This document shows, one piece after another, positions 1-9,736 of a DNA stretch of 64,000 bases. The position numbers and the translations under genes were made by a program. Source of the DNA: Emiliania huxleyi CCMP1516 (lineage: Eukaryota > Haptophyta > Isochrysidales > Noelaerhabdaceae); assembly GCF_000372725.1 (NCBI RefSeq), contig NW_005198244.1, positions 1,305,841 to 1,369,840 on the forward strand. Reading direction: 5' to 3'. Every line of letters begins with the position of its first letter. Position 1 is the stretch's first letter. A model generated the notes under the pieces. That model saw nothing but the letters and a program-made list of their open reading frames with translations, searched no databases and was not told where the DNA came from.

Positions 1-1495
1 CGGAAGTACTCGAGGAAGCAGAACATCTCCTCAAAAACATCGTCGGTGGGCTTGGCCATGCACCGGCAGAGGAGGCCGAAAGCGAGCGTCCCGTCGCAGC
101 GCGTGTTGGTGACGAGGTAGCTGGCGACGCCGCAGAAGCACTGGCTGAGGTGGACGTCGGCGGGGTCGCGTTCGGAAGCATCGTCGCAAGCGGCAAGGAC
201 CCTTTCGGCAAGCTGGGGCGTGTACGGCGGCATGTTGGCGTGTCGGACAGGTTGTGGTCCGCGTAGGCGATTGATGAGCTTCTCGCGGAACTGCTCCACG
301 AACCGGCGGGCATACTGCTCCTGCGACACGTGGACTGAGCCGTCGTGGCGCCTGGTGACCTGGATGTTGAGGATGTCGGAGAGCTCGCCCTGTCGGCCCC
401 ACGGCCAGTGCTAGCGGCGGCGGCGGCGCGCGCGACGGGGCCAGCGCCCCGGGCATTAGCGCAAAGCGTGATGCCGTCCCGATCGCACCGGCGGCAGACC
501 TCAACGATGGCGCTGAGCAGGGACCGGCACTCGGAATCAGCGGTGTCGGCATCCTCATTGGCGTTGCCGACCCCCTCAAGAACCGCGGCCTCATCCATGT
601 CCGTGATGACGGCGCTGCGCATCGCGCAGACGATGGCGTTCAGCGCGGCGTCGACGTCGGATCGGAAAGACGCACTGGTCAGCTCGGAGAGGAACTTGTG
701 GAGGAGCGCAGTAAGCTGTGTGGAATTGAGCCGCTCGTCCTCGAGCCAATCGTTGGCCCGGGTGAGGCGGAGGTAACGCCGCCGAAAGTCGGAGTGGACC
801 CGTCCACTCTGAGTGCCAAAACCAGCAGCTAGAAAAGGCTTGATGCCGACAGTCTCGAGGACGATCCTCTGGAGCTTCGGCCGAACTCCAGCAATGTCGG
901 AGCGGATTGCAGCCAAAAGGGCAACGGAAGTGCCACCAGCGCCACTGACCTTGTCGGCCTTCTCGCGGTAGATGGCCCGCAGTGCGTCGTCGGAAAAGAA
1001 GGCCTTGAGAAGCGCCTCGGTGACAAGGTTGTCGATCCGCTTGATGACGCGTTGGGAGACGACGATCTCGGCCACAATCGCAGCCTGTCTCTCAGAGACC
1101 GTCTTGTGGACAGTTCCGACCTGCGCAAAATCATCGGCGGTGGGTGAATGACTGTCATCGGCGACGAACTCGAGCAAGTCGGCAAAGGCACGCGTCTTGA
1201 GCAGCTTCAGCTCGTAGCGCGCGCAGCGCACCGCATCGTGTTGGGTGCAGCAAACAGTGGGCGCAATGTTGTCTATGTAGACAGCGCAATTCGTAATGAG
1301 GAAGAAACCGATGCCATCGCTGTGATGCAGTCGGCTCCACTCGAGAAGAGTGGCCAGGTTCGCCGCAAGCCCGTCGAGGGCGGCGGCACGGTCGAAACTG
1401 CATTCCGTCACCATTGCATCAGCTTCTTGTTTAGCGCCATGTAGGAGATCCCGAATTTCGGAATACTCCAAGGCTTTGGTGGGCGTGTCAGGCAT
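1..1495 (-). mobile_element. Ty1/copia-type LTR retrotransposon remnant
   Basis: Read on the minus strand, about 1495 down to 430 gives a gag-like open region starting MPDTPTKALEY, helical and without a recognised domain. From about 420 to the window edge comes the tail of a copia-type reverse transcriptase, recognisable by blocks such as GELSDILNIQ, EQYARRFVEQF, and SYLVTNTRCDG followed by a CRCMAKPTDDV block, which match the order of the copia RT C-terminal part. Most of pol is not seen here, so the element is broken; it continues past base 1. No clear primer-binding site or LTR pair was found. Age cannot be judged without the second LTR. The RT assignment is by motif order only. Confidence 0.6.
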
Positions 1496-2237
1496 GGCCT
1501 GAGCAGTGGATAGCGTGTCAGGCTTCACAAAGGGGCTGACGCGACCAGTCGAGTCGCTGCCACGTGCAAGCCCCACCCGGGCGGCGGGTGGACCAAGGGG
1601 CGTTCCGCCCTGCTTGCTCTAGGTGAAACGTCTGAAGGACGAAGAAAGCACGAAGGTGCGACCAACTCAGCACGACGGGCGGAGAAGACGGGCACTAGAC
1701 CAGGAAGGACTGGGAGAGTGTGAATGGAGGGACACGTGTGGTTCAGACGGAGGCAGCTCGTAAAGGCAGGCGGCCATGCCTGTGTATTTAAAATGAACTC
1801 GGGGGCACAGGACGCGGTACAGTCTGTTGCGGGCATTAAGAAAGCGTCCCATTAAGAAACCCTACCAAGCAATTTCCGCGAACATCTAAGAAACCACGGC
1901 GCGCCGCAGGCGCGGCCCCAAGAAAGGGCCCACACACGAGTGTGAACAGGAGCCCCGCTCAAATTTTCTCTTCGCCTGCGGCGCGCGCACTTGTCATTTT
2001 GCCCAAGTCTGCGGTCGGTGTTCTGGGCGGTGTGGATGGAGGTGTGTGCGTCTTCCTGTCATCCCAAGACTGCTGACTGGCGCATCGGTCCAGCGCTTCC
2101 TTATTGTCATTTTACCTAAAAATTCCTAGATCCCGGCTGACCTGGGGTGCCGGCCGAAGCTAAGAAACCACGGCGTGGGGTGGGTGGGGTGGGTGGAAAG
2201 GCTTAGAAACGGCGGCGTGCCGCGGGATCCTGTTTTC
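1496..2237. other. Non-coding region beside the copia remnant, with short repeats
   Basis: No convincing gene. On the minus strand there is a TTTAAATAC box near 1780-1790 that could be a promoter driving the gag-like region (a possible LTR remnant). The block AAGAAACCACGGCG occurs at about 1889 and again at about 2163. Confidence 0.35.
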
Positions 2238-2260
2238 TTAGTGCCCGCAACAGACTGTAC
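1817..2260. repeat. Inverted repeat pair, 27-bp arms
   Basis: Bases 1817-1843 and 2234-2260 are inverted copies of one another with a single mismatch; the shared core is GCCCGCAACAGACTGTAC in one orientation. They are about 390 bp apart. This may mark the ends of a small element or of an LTR fragment; no target duplication was recognised. Confidence 0.6.
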
Positions 2261-2660
2261 AAACGGGGTACACCAAAAGGCACGGGCTGCCTGCACGGCG
2301 TTCACTCGAACGAACGCCATGCACATGCATGGCGCGGAGCAGCCCCGGGTTGGTGTCGAACCCGAGCGGGTCCTCTTCCCAATCCCGGCGCCCACCCTCC
2401 GCGTCGTCCTGCTCATCGTGCGCGTCGAGCACCCTCCTGCCGAGGCACAGGATCGTCCCCTTGGGAACGCCTGCCCCTCGCGCGCGCGGGAACTCTCCCT
2501 GCACCGCCATCACGAACTTCTCGCGCGCCCACTTGCCGCCACGGCGGCAGTGCTGGGGCGCGCGCTCGCGCAGCTCCTCGTAGGTAGAGCTCCTCGGCCC
2601 TCGCCACCTCCGCCGCCCAGCCCTCCCAGCTCCCTGTGTAGATCCCGTGTATCGATTTCT
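2238..2660 (-). CDS. Possible exon, unknown protein
   Basis: One minus-strand frame reads through this interval with protein-like composition (for example EELRERAPQHCRRGGKW, AREKFVMAVQGEFP and KGTILCLGRRVLDAHDEQ). It is not tied to a start, splice sites or a known family, and it abuts repeats. It may be a fragment of an old gene or of a mobile element. Bases 2661-3087 hold no gene that could be supported. Confidence 0.2.
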   Translation of the reverse strand, partial: RNRYTGSTQGAGRAGRRRWRGPRSSTYEELRERAPQHCRRGGKWAREKFVMAVQGEFPRARGAGVPKGTILCLGRRVLDAHDEQDDAEGGRRDWEEDPLGFDTNPGLLRAMHVHGVRSSERRAGSPCLLVYPVCTVCCGH

Positions 2661-3087
2661 CTCGAATAACAAGCGCGTGGCACGGGAGCGGCGGTGCCGC
2701 AGCGGAGCAGTGCGGGCCGCTGAGCCTGAGGTGATCCGCCTCGCTCGGCCCTCGGGCCGACCCTCAGCATGCAGGCCGCCGCCGGCACCGCAGATAGCAG
2801 CACAAAAAGAATTGAACGCCGCCGATCGGATCCGCACACTCATGATAGCCGAATCCACTGAAAGTAAAAAAATCTCTCTCGCTCCGAAGTCAAGGGGAAA
2901 CAAACTAGTCCAGGAAACCTCTCTCAATCACCGCGATTTCTTTCCCCCTCCCCCTCCGCAAAAAAGAGAAGTCGCTGGTGCGGCTTCCCAGCGGTGGCTC
3001 GAAATTAATTAAAGTCGTTGCAAGGTGTCGAGGTTGCGCCACAAGTTCTTCCACCTTCTCTGCCCGTCCAAAAGTACCTCGACAAGC

Positions 3088-3704
3088 ATGCTCGCCCTCT
3101 TCTCGGCGTCGCCAGCCTACGCGCCCACCGCGACGCGCCCGGCCGTCCAGGCGCGCCACGCCAAATGCACATTCACCGCAGCCGCGCCGCCTGACGCCTC
3201 GTGGCGCCTGGGGTGCAGCGCGCGGTGTCGCCGCAGATGGCCGACATATGCTACCAGGTCACAGTATGGGTTCGGGACGTACATATGCGTATACCGCATT
3301 CACCGCCGCCGCCACCGCAGCCTGACGCCCTCTTTGCGCGCGCTCCGCAGGTGCAGCGCGCCGTGTCGCCGCAGATGGCGGACATCTCGGCCTTCGGAGG
3401 CATCTGGGGCATCGAGGCCAAGGAGGCCGTCTTCATGGCGTGGGACCCGGAGAAGCCCAAGGACTACGACAACTTCAACCCATTCGAGCGCAACCTCGAT
3501 GGTGCCATGTCGGACGAGAACGGCTGCTTCCCGGGCGAGTCCCGTGGCTACAAGGTGCCAAACCGCCCCGACGCTAGCTGGGCCATCATGCAGGAGGAGG
3601 CTAAGAAGATGGAGGAGATCAAGAAGCACAAAAACTGGGGCCTCTCCGGCAAGCCGGGCTGCTACTCGCTCAAGTGGCAGGAGAATCTCGGCGCGCCACC
3701 CTAA
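3088..3704 (+). CDS. Small probable plastid protein, two exons
   Basis: Exon 1 (3088-3150) encodes a short hydrophobic leader, MLALFSASPAYAPTATRPAVQ, of the kind that precedes plastid proteins in haptophytes and related algae (SPAYAP resembles the ASAFAP signal). Exon 2 (3351-3704) follows a GC-AG intron (GCGCGC...CGCAG) and encodes VQRAVSPQMADI, then a compact soluble domain rich in Trp and Asp, with AFGGIWGIEAKEAVF, NPFERNLDGAM and ending LKWQENLGAPP. The total is about 138 aa. The domain was not recognised. The size, leader and composition suggest a small plastid, perhaps photosystem-associated, subunit; that is inference. Inside the intron lies a near copy of the exon 2 start (see findings). 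An alternative upstream start at 3025 gives a less signal-like N-terminus. Confidence 0.65.
3213..3385 (+). repeat. 35-bp exon-start duplication inside an intron
   Basis: Bases 3213-3247 and 3351-3385 match at all but about two positions; the second copy is the beginning of exon 2 of the small plastid-type protein. Flanking sequence also matches (ATTCACCGC at about 3172 and 3299), so a segment of about 138 bp was probably duplicated in tandem. In the first copy the splice acceptor CAG is absent. Confidence 0.75.
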
Positions 3705-4120
3705 GTCCTGCACGCGGCAGCGAGATTCCTTGCTGCGCTTTGTCACATTGCGGCGAGGGCGCCATGAGCATGGACTTTGGCCTACGTGGAATGCGCCCTC
3801 CATGCGGCCATGCGATTTGCGATCTATAGTATCGTCCATGCCCCCATGAGAGCCAGCACTGCGGGGGCGGTCTCAGCACCGGTTGTCTGGAGAGTACTCT
3901 AGGGCCTTGTCCAAACACGTCGAGGTCCCGAGCGAAGACCCGAAGATCGGCACCGGTACACACACCACACACATGGTTCGCGCGTGACTTCGTAACGAGG
4001 ACGGGCGCGCGGGGGCGTGGACAAAACGTGCGACACGGCGGCAAAACCGAGAGAGCCGACACAGCCCTCATCCCTCAACTGTCCCGCAGGCACTCCGGTC
4101 CAGATCCAGCCATCCATCCC

Positions 4121-4713
4121 TTAGCGTACCTCATCCATCCGTGCCCTGAGGCTCCTCACAAGCCTCTCAACCCGGCGCGTCTCGTGCCTGCAAGCCGCAG
4201 CATGTGCCATATCGTCCACACCACCAGCATGTGACGGCTCTCCCAGCCTGCGCCCGAGCTCAGAGGGCAGCAGCTCAAAGGAGGCGGAGGCGGCATCGGC
4301 CTGAAGCCGTGCCGCCGCGACGGCGCGCGCGTCGAGCAGCTGCGCGTCCAGCGCCGCCAGCTCCGCCTGGAGCGAGGAGGCCTCGGCGGAGAGCTGCCGC
4401 TCGTGCAGAGCTGCCGCCACCTGACACGCCGCGGCGGCTCATCCTGAGGCTGCATTTTGAAACGGCGCGGCGGCGCGGCATTTGCAGAATGCTACCGCCA
4501 TCACCGCGATTGCTACGCCACTACTGCGGGCGCCGAGACGCCCGAGCCCTTGCTGGCCAGGAACTCGGCGAGGTAGGCGGGCGGGTCGGTCGGTCGGTCG
4601 CGCAGCGCGAGGAGGAGCCCCTCCGACAGCACGGGCGCCACCCGCTCCTTGAGCAGGCGTGCGTACTCCCCCGGGTCAGCGGATGGCGCGGCCTCTAAGT
4701 CTGGCGTGGACAT
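4121..4713 (-). CDS. DPY-30-motif protein with coiled coil
   Basis: Exon 1 (4713-4525) starts MSTPDLEAAPSADPGEYARL and contains the DPY-30 signature: a Y-x-x-L-L-K-x-x-V-A-P-V-L-S-E-G-L helix, then RPTDPPAYLAEFL. Exon 2 (4420-4121) encodes Ala/Leu-rich coiled coil ending RSLRARMDEVR. A GT-AG intron (4524-4421) joins them in phase, giving about 162 aa. The DPY-30 fold is a dimeric four-helix docking module found in COMPASS histone methyltransferase complexes and in cilia/flagella proteins (radial spoke, adenylate and nucleoside diphosphate kinases). The added coiled coil makes a flagellar or scaffold role as likely as a chromatin one. An in-frame Met upstream (4788) would add a hydrophobic stretch and looks less likely. 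Confidence 0.8.
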
Positions 4714-4778
4714 GGTCGGGTGTGTGTGTGTCACGCCCCCGAAGGGGGAGACGTTACAAACTGAACAAAAAATACTTA

Positions 4779-4850
4779 AAACGCACACCTCTACTAGGAT
4801 ATGGGTAAAAAGGAACAGGTCCCCGCCCGTGCGATCTTTGTGGTTCTTTG
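4779..4850. repeat. Dispersed repeat family R3, copy 1
   Basis: This segment, with core GGGTAAAAAGGAACAGGTCC, recurs in inverse orientation at 22701-22777. The two copies share about 70 bp, including CACCTCTACTAGG and CTTTGTG blocks. It lies upstream of the DPY-30 gene (minus) and of phosphoribulokinase (plus). Confidence 0.65.
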
Positions 4851-5270
4851 TGTTGTTAAAGCTGTGGTCTGCTCCAATCCTCCAAACTGTCTGTGGAAAT
4901 TTGTTCTCGACGGTATCCGCTGTTTTGTTGAAATGTTGCTTGTTGGTCTCTCTGCTCCCGTGATCATCCGAAGAGTCGGCATCGTTAGTTGCACCGGTTT
5001 CTTGGTATGTGTGCTGTGGGCCCTCCTTGTCTTTCTTTGCAGTAGACCGTGGGAAGAGAGATTTCTTGTTGGTTAATAAAAATCTCTCTCTCTAGACCGT
5101 GTGAGGTACCACCTACCTACCTACCTATCTACCTGTAAGCAGTATCGTCTGTGTGTGACCTTTCCTATCTACAAGCCTCTTCGTTGTCCATCGTCCGCGC
5201 GTGTACAACTCTCCGCTCAGTCCTCAGTGCTCGCTCTGGCCGTCTCTTGGTCCTTCGCAAGGGCCCCGAA

Positions 5271-5372
5271 ATGCGAAAAGAAAAGAAAGAAAACAGACAA
5301 ACCCAAACGAGGGATGGGGAGGAGGAAAAAAAGAAAGAAAGAAAACAGACAACCCAAGGGAGGGATGGGGAC
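5271..5372. repeat. Dispersed repeat family R1, two tandem units
   Basis: Two tandem units of an AAAGAAAACAGACAA / CCCAA / GAGGGATGGG module. The same module is embedded in longer copies at 25856-25958 and 59162-59267, and a degenerate one near 52087. Here it sits 100-200 bp upstream of the phosphoribulokinase start, in an A-rich 5' flank. Confidence 0.6.
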
Positions 5373-5471
5373 AGCGTAGCATCGGCGCTGGCATTCTTTT
5401 GACCTGAGATTCTGGCCGAACCTCCGATCTCTCTCGTCTGCTCGCTGACCGATTCGCCTCGGCCTTTTGCC

Positions 5472-7152
5472 ATGCTCGCCTTCACCCAGATCACCGCGTC
5501 GTCGTGGGCCCCGGGCCTCGCGGCCGCCCCCCGCGTGGCGCCGTCCCGCTCCGCCGTCTCGATGGACGCCTCCAACCCGGTCGTCATCGGCCTGGCTGCC
5601 GACTCGGGCTGCGGCAAGTCCACGTTCATGCGCCGCGTGACTGGCATCTTTGGCGGGGAGTGCAAGCTCAACGACATTGGCCGCGAGACCAACACGCTGG
5701 TCTCTGACATGACCACCGTCATCTGCCTGGACGACTACCACAAGTGGGACCGCACCGGCCGCAAGTCCAACCCGGAGTGGCCCGACGGCATCACTGCGCT
5801 GCACGAGGCGTGCCAGAACTGGGACAAGATGGCGGCGGACGTGACCGACCTCAAGGCCGGCAAGGCCGTGGAGAAGCCCATCTACAACCACATCACCGGC
5901 GAGCTCGACCCCGACGAGCCGGTGCGCGCGCCACCTCGCTTTCGACGCCGTCTTGCGGCACCGCCTCTGCGCAGCGCAGACACTGCCACACGCACGCACG
6001 CACGCACGCACGCACACGCACGCACACGCACGCACACGCACGCACACGCACGCACACCGCTCGACCTGCAGGACTGGCCCTCCAGAGTGACTCTCGACCG
6101 GCTCTCTCTCTCCTTCTCACAGGTGCAGCCGACGCCCATCGTCATCTTCGAGGGTCTCCACCCGATGCACGACGAGCGCGTCAACGAGGCGCTCGACCTG
6201 ACCATCTACCTCGACATCACGGTGAGAGAGCCTCCGCAGACGCTCTCCCAGACACCCACCAGACGCGTCTCCGCACAGCCGGCCAGGGCCGTCCCGCCTC
6301 GTGGCCGTCCCGCCTCGCCAGTCAAGACGAGGCCCACTCTCCGACACGCTCGCCTCACCCCCGAGACGCCAGTGCACACGTCACGGCACGCCCGACACAC
6401 CCGCACCCGCGGCCGACCCCCACCTCCTCCCCCCACGCGGCGCAGGACGACGTCAAGTTCGCCTGGAAGGCGCAGCGCGACATCGCCGAGCGCGGCGCCA
6501 CGCCCGAGGAGGTGCAGGCGGCCATCGACGGCCGCAAGCCCGACTTCGCCGCGTACGTCGAGCCGCAGAAGGCCAAGGCCGACATCATCATCCAGGCGAT
6601 CGCCGCCTTGACCGCCCGCCGCTGCTGCCGCCTTCGCGCCGCCGCAGTCGCCGCCACGCAGCCGCCACGCAGCCGCCGCTCATGGCGTCGCACGCTCGCG
6701 CTCCGATCGCGCCGCCCGCCCGCGCGCAGGTCCTGCCTTCGGACCTGATCGAGGACCCGACGGGCAAGTTCCTGAAGGTCAAGTACATCCAGAAGAAGAG
6801 CGTCACCTGCGCCGAGACGCCCTACCTCTTCGACGAGGGCTCCGAGCTCACCTGGGTGCCAAACGGCGACAAGCTGACCACCTCGCCGCCCGGCGTGGTC
6901 ATCAAGTCGTACGACGACGAGTGGTTCGGCGCGCCCGTCTCGGTGCTCGAGATGGACGGCAAGGTGGACGTGCTGGACGAGCTGGTGTACGTCGAGTCTG
7001 CCATCTCGGCGACCGGCACCAAATTCTACGGCGAGCTGACCGAGCAAATGATCAAGATGAAGGACGCGCCCGGCTCGGAGAACGGCACCGGCCTCTTCCA
7101 GTCCATCTGCGCCTTCAAGATCCGCGAGGCGTATGAGTCGCTCCGCAAGTGA
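5472..7152 (+). CDS. PRK: Phosphoribulokinase, plastid
   Basis: PRK phosphorylates ribulose 5-phosphate to ribulose 1,5-bisphosphate in the Calvin cycle. Four exons (5472-5921, 6123-6221, 6446-6595, 6730-7152) give about 373 aa. A leader of about 30 aa (MLAFTQITASSW ... RSAVSM) precedes the kinase core. Walker A is ADSGCGKST at about 43-51; VICLDDYH follows at about 83-90; later blocks are VIFEGLHPMHDER, YLFDEGSELTW, SVLEMDGKVDVLDEL, YVESA and NGTGLFQS, all typical of plant/algal PRK. Cysteines at about 47 (in GCGKST) and 85 (in ICLDDY) sit where plant PRK has its thioredoxin-regulated pair, so redox control is possible. Intron 1 carries a GCACGC/ACACGC microsatellite; intron 3 is GC-AG. Plastid location is inferred from function and leader. 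Confidence 0.95.
5991..6058 (+). repeat. CACG/CACACG microsatellite in PRK intron 1
   Basis: An alternating purine-pyrimidine tract of CACG and CACACG units fills about 68 bp of the intron. Confidence 0.85.
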
Positions 7153-7484
7153 GCGCCCCGGCTGAGGTCCGGATGCACCGCCGCCCCGTGTGTGTGCCTG
7201 TGGTACTCTAACACTTACGTACTCCCATTGTCTCTCCTCTCGTGGCGCACGTATTTGCATAATCGACTGTACTCTTTTTTCTGGATAAGTGGATTGCGGA
7301 AAGGCGGCGTTCCACCGTAGGACTAAAGCCGTAGGACGTAGGAGAGAGCACAGTTGTGAGCAGAGACGGGAGACCTCCGGCCTCCGGGAGATCAGACGCA
7401 TACGCGGGTCGCTGGGGTGCGGGGATTCCGGGGACCGACGCAGCAACCAGTATGACGCCGTGAACTAAGTGTAGACCCCGTCTC

Positions 7485-8141
7485 TCAATAGGGCAAGGAG
7501 AATCTAATCTCTGACCACCAGCAGGCTGGCATGAGTGTAGGTAGGAAAGCAGGTACTAGGCTCGACGGTGGCGGCCGCTCTGACCCGCTGCCCGAGCCTT
7601 GTGGCGGCCCTTGACCTGACTCGCAGACGCGCGGAGGAAATCGGCTGCATACTTGCACGCCGGTAGATGATTGCTGTTCGCGTTGCCGTCGATGCTGCCG
7701 CCCTCTCACCGACCGCAGATAGCAGATGACACTCATCAGAACGGCAGCCAAGGCAGTGGAAGCAAGAATGACAAGCAGGACGACCTCGTTGTCGATTGTG
7801 CCTGAGACGTCTGTTTGATTGTGCAGATTGCTTGGCAGGTAATCATTGGCTGGCATGGGCCCATGGGCGATGATCCGCTCGAACAGGAAGTCCGTGCCGT
7901 GGGATGGGTTCTTTGTACCGGGTACGAGCCCGGGCAACTTCTTTTCCGTCTCCGTTGTGTGCTTGAGCACTTGAGCACTGGATAGGGTCGATTCCGCATG
8001 GTACGGGACCCCTCGATCGTCTCGCCCTCCCTCACTGGTGTGTTCATTGGGTGGGGGGGGGGTCATAAGACATAACAAACACGGTACAGACAGGATCGAG
8101 GTGCGGCACGCTGCAGAAGCAGTGTCGTCCCCCCTCTCCAT
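7485..8141 (-). CDS. Possible single-pass membrane protein or exon
   Basis: A minus-strand frame of up to 218 codons holds one clear hydrophobic segment (VVLLVILASTALAAVLMSVI) followed by a basic stretch (RSVRGRQHRRQREQ), as in a type I membrane protein with a cytoplasmic tail. Just before the segment is NHQ-like glycosylation context (LHNQTDVSG). The N-terminal third overlaps repeat R2 and is probably not part of a gene, so the real start is likely near 8000 or in an upstream exon. No family was recognised. Bases 7153-7484 hold no supported feature. Confidence 0.3.
   Translation of the reverse strand: MERGDDTASAACRTSILSVPCLLCLMTPPPPNEHTSEGGRDDRGVPYHAESTLSSAQVLKHTTETEKKLPGLVPGTKNPSHGTDFLFERIIAHGPMPANDYLPSNLHNQTDVSGTIDNEVVLLVILASTALAAVLMSVICYLRSVRGRQHRRQREQQSSTGVQVCSRFPPRVCESGQGPPQGSGSGSERPPPSSLVPAFLPTLMPACWWSEIRFSLPY
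7968..8137. repeat. Dispersed repeat family R2, copy A
   Basis: About 170 bp beginning GAGCACTGGATAGGGTCGAT and including a run of Gs, then CGGTACAGACAGGATCGAGG. It is repeated directly at 8488-8633, and its first 60 bp recur inverted at 25409-25467. Confidence 0.75.
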
Positions 8142-8487
8142 CGTCTCACTGTGTGAGACGTCGGCGGTGATGGCGGTGTGACCGATCGAGCTACAAGAGG
8201 AGCTTGTTCAGCAGGATCCGGGGTGGGTCGAGCAGTCGCCTCTCACTTCCTCAATGGGTGAGCTTCAGACCTCAGGCCAGCGCCACCACGCGTCCTCCCC
8301 TTCACCCCTCGGCTCGTGTGGGTTCGAACCACGGCCGGGATGGAAGCTTCCTGCTTCCATCTGATTAATTGTCAAAATTCCTGTTGTGCAAGAGCGGAGA
8401 GCAGAGGGCTCGGACGGGGCGCGCGGCGGGAGAGGGCAGGGAATGGGCGCGGGGAAGGGAGGGGGGGCTCAGCCGTGCAAAAACTGA

Positions 8488-8633
8488 GCACTGAGCACTG
8501 GATAGGGCCGATTCCGCGTGGTACGGGACCCCTCGATCGTCTCGCCCTCCCTCACTGGTGTGTTCATCGGGGGGGGTCATAACAAACACGGTACAGGATC
8601 GAGGTGCACGCTGCCGAGGCAGTGTCGTCCCCC
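8488..8633. repeat. Dispersed repeat family R2, copy B
   Basis: Direct repeat of copy A, slightly shorter (a shorter G run and small deletions). Both copies end with GTGTCGTCCCCCC. Between A and B lies a TTCGAA-containing stretch (about 8326) that looks like a tRNA T-loop but does not fold into a tRNA. Confidence 0.75.
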
Positions 8634-8834
8634 CAAAAACCATTAATTAATAATATTAATAAACAGATCACGTTCACATTGTCGTAGCCGGAGAGGATGT
8701 TGACCTTTAGCTCTTGGAGCCAACCTTTCGCTTTGGTTTTCCCCCCACACCATTCGGCCAACTTTTATCGAATGCCAACGTTGTATTCTACCACTCGGGC
8801 AAATTCGACGATGAAACGTTAGTTCTTTTCCGTT

Positions 8835-9736
8835 TTAACCCTAGTAGGTGGATAGTGTCGCTGTTTTCGAAAGGCGCTGACGGCCCGGCGCGTACCGCGC
8901 GACGCCCGGGCTACCCACCAGTGAAAGGCCTATACCAACCCTTCAAAATGACCTACTAACTTTGGTACACTCTCACTTTGATATTTCCCGCGGTGCACAC
9001 TCAAAGTCCGGAAATCTCACAGACGCGCGCGTTTTGGCCGGCTACCCCATCGGGTCGCACGGAGACACGGGAAGGCTGCCGCAAGCCGCCTCCGGGTGCA
9101 GGGGCCCGACGCGGTAGGCGGGGGCAACAGCCCGGTAGCTGGCCGCGCCTCTCCGCCCCGCCCGTCGCCGCTGCACCCCTTGCCGCGGCCCTCGTCGCTG
9201 CTGCAGCGACGACAGCCGCGGCACGAGGTCAGAACGCGGCCTCGGAGAGCTCGAGCGAAGGCGCCGACGGTGGCGGCCGTGGTAGTGGTTGATGGTAGAA
9301 GGCTCCTGAGCCGTCGGGCACCACGCTCGACGTCGCCGAGGAGCCGCACCCGGCGCGAGCGCCTGCGCGTCGGCGGGTGCCACCGAAGGCGGGTGGGCAG
9401 CACCGGGCGGGGCGGCGGAGCTTCTCGAGGCGCGCACGTGCCCCGCGGGTCGTGCGCCGAGGCAGACGGCCGAAGAACCGGTGGAGTATCGCGCCCTCCT
9501 TCGCCGTGCCGCGTGTGCGCTGCGCCCGCTCGAGAGGCCGTCGAGAGCAGCGCGGCGCAGCCGATCCGGGCGATGAGCGTGCGCGGAACCGACCGGACCC
9601 GTCAATGTCCACTATGCGGGCATGGCCAGGCCGGCGCGGTTTGGTCTGGCGACCTACAGGGCGCGCACCGCGGTTGTGTCAACGCGAGATTCCGCGAGAC
9701 CGCCTGTCTGACAGGTTATCCACCCACTAGGGTTAA
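8835..9736. mobile_element. piggyBac-like short element with TTAA ends
   Basis: The interval is bounded by TTAA at 8835-8838 and 9733-9736. Immediately inside are inverted ends: CCCTAGTAGGTGGATA at the left and, read inward from the right, CCCTAGTGGGTGGATA, 15 of 16 matching. A duplicated TTAA target next to ends that start CCC is the hallmark of the piggyBac superfamily. The 894-bp interior is GC-rich and has no recognisable transposase or DDD motif, so it is a non-autonomous (MITE-like) copy. The interior reading frames look like composition artefacts. Confidence 0.7.

Noticed and set aside
8290-8346. Possible tRNA at the TTCGAA motif
   Set aside because: A T-arm can be drawn (TGTGG-GTTCGAA-CCACG), but no matching acceptor stem, D-arm or anticodon arm is found upstream on either strand.
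9042-9605. Open frames within the piggyBac-like element
   Set aside because: Arg/Ala/Pro-rich in every frame with no DDD motif or zinc-binding tail, so not a transposase.
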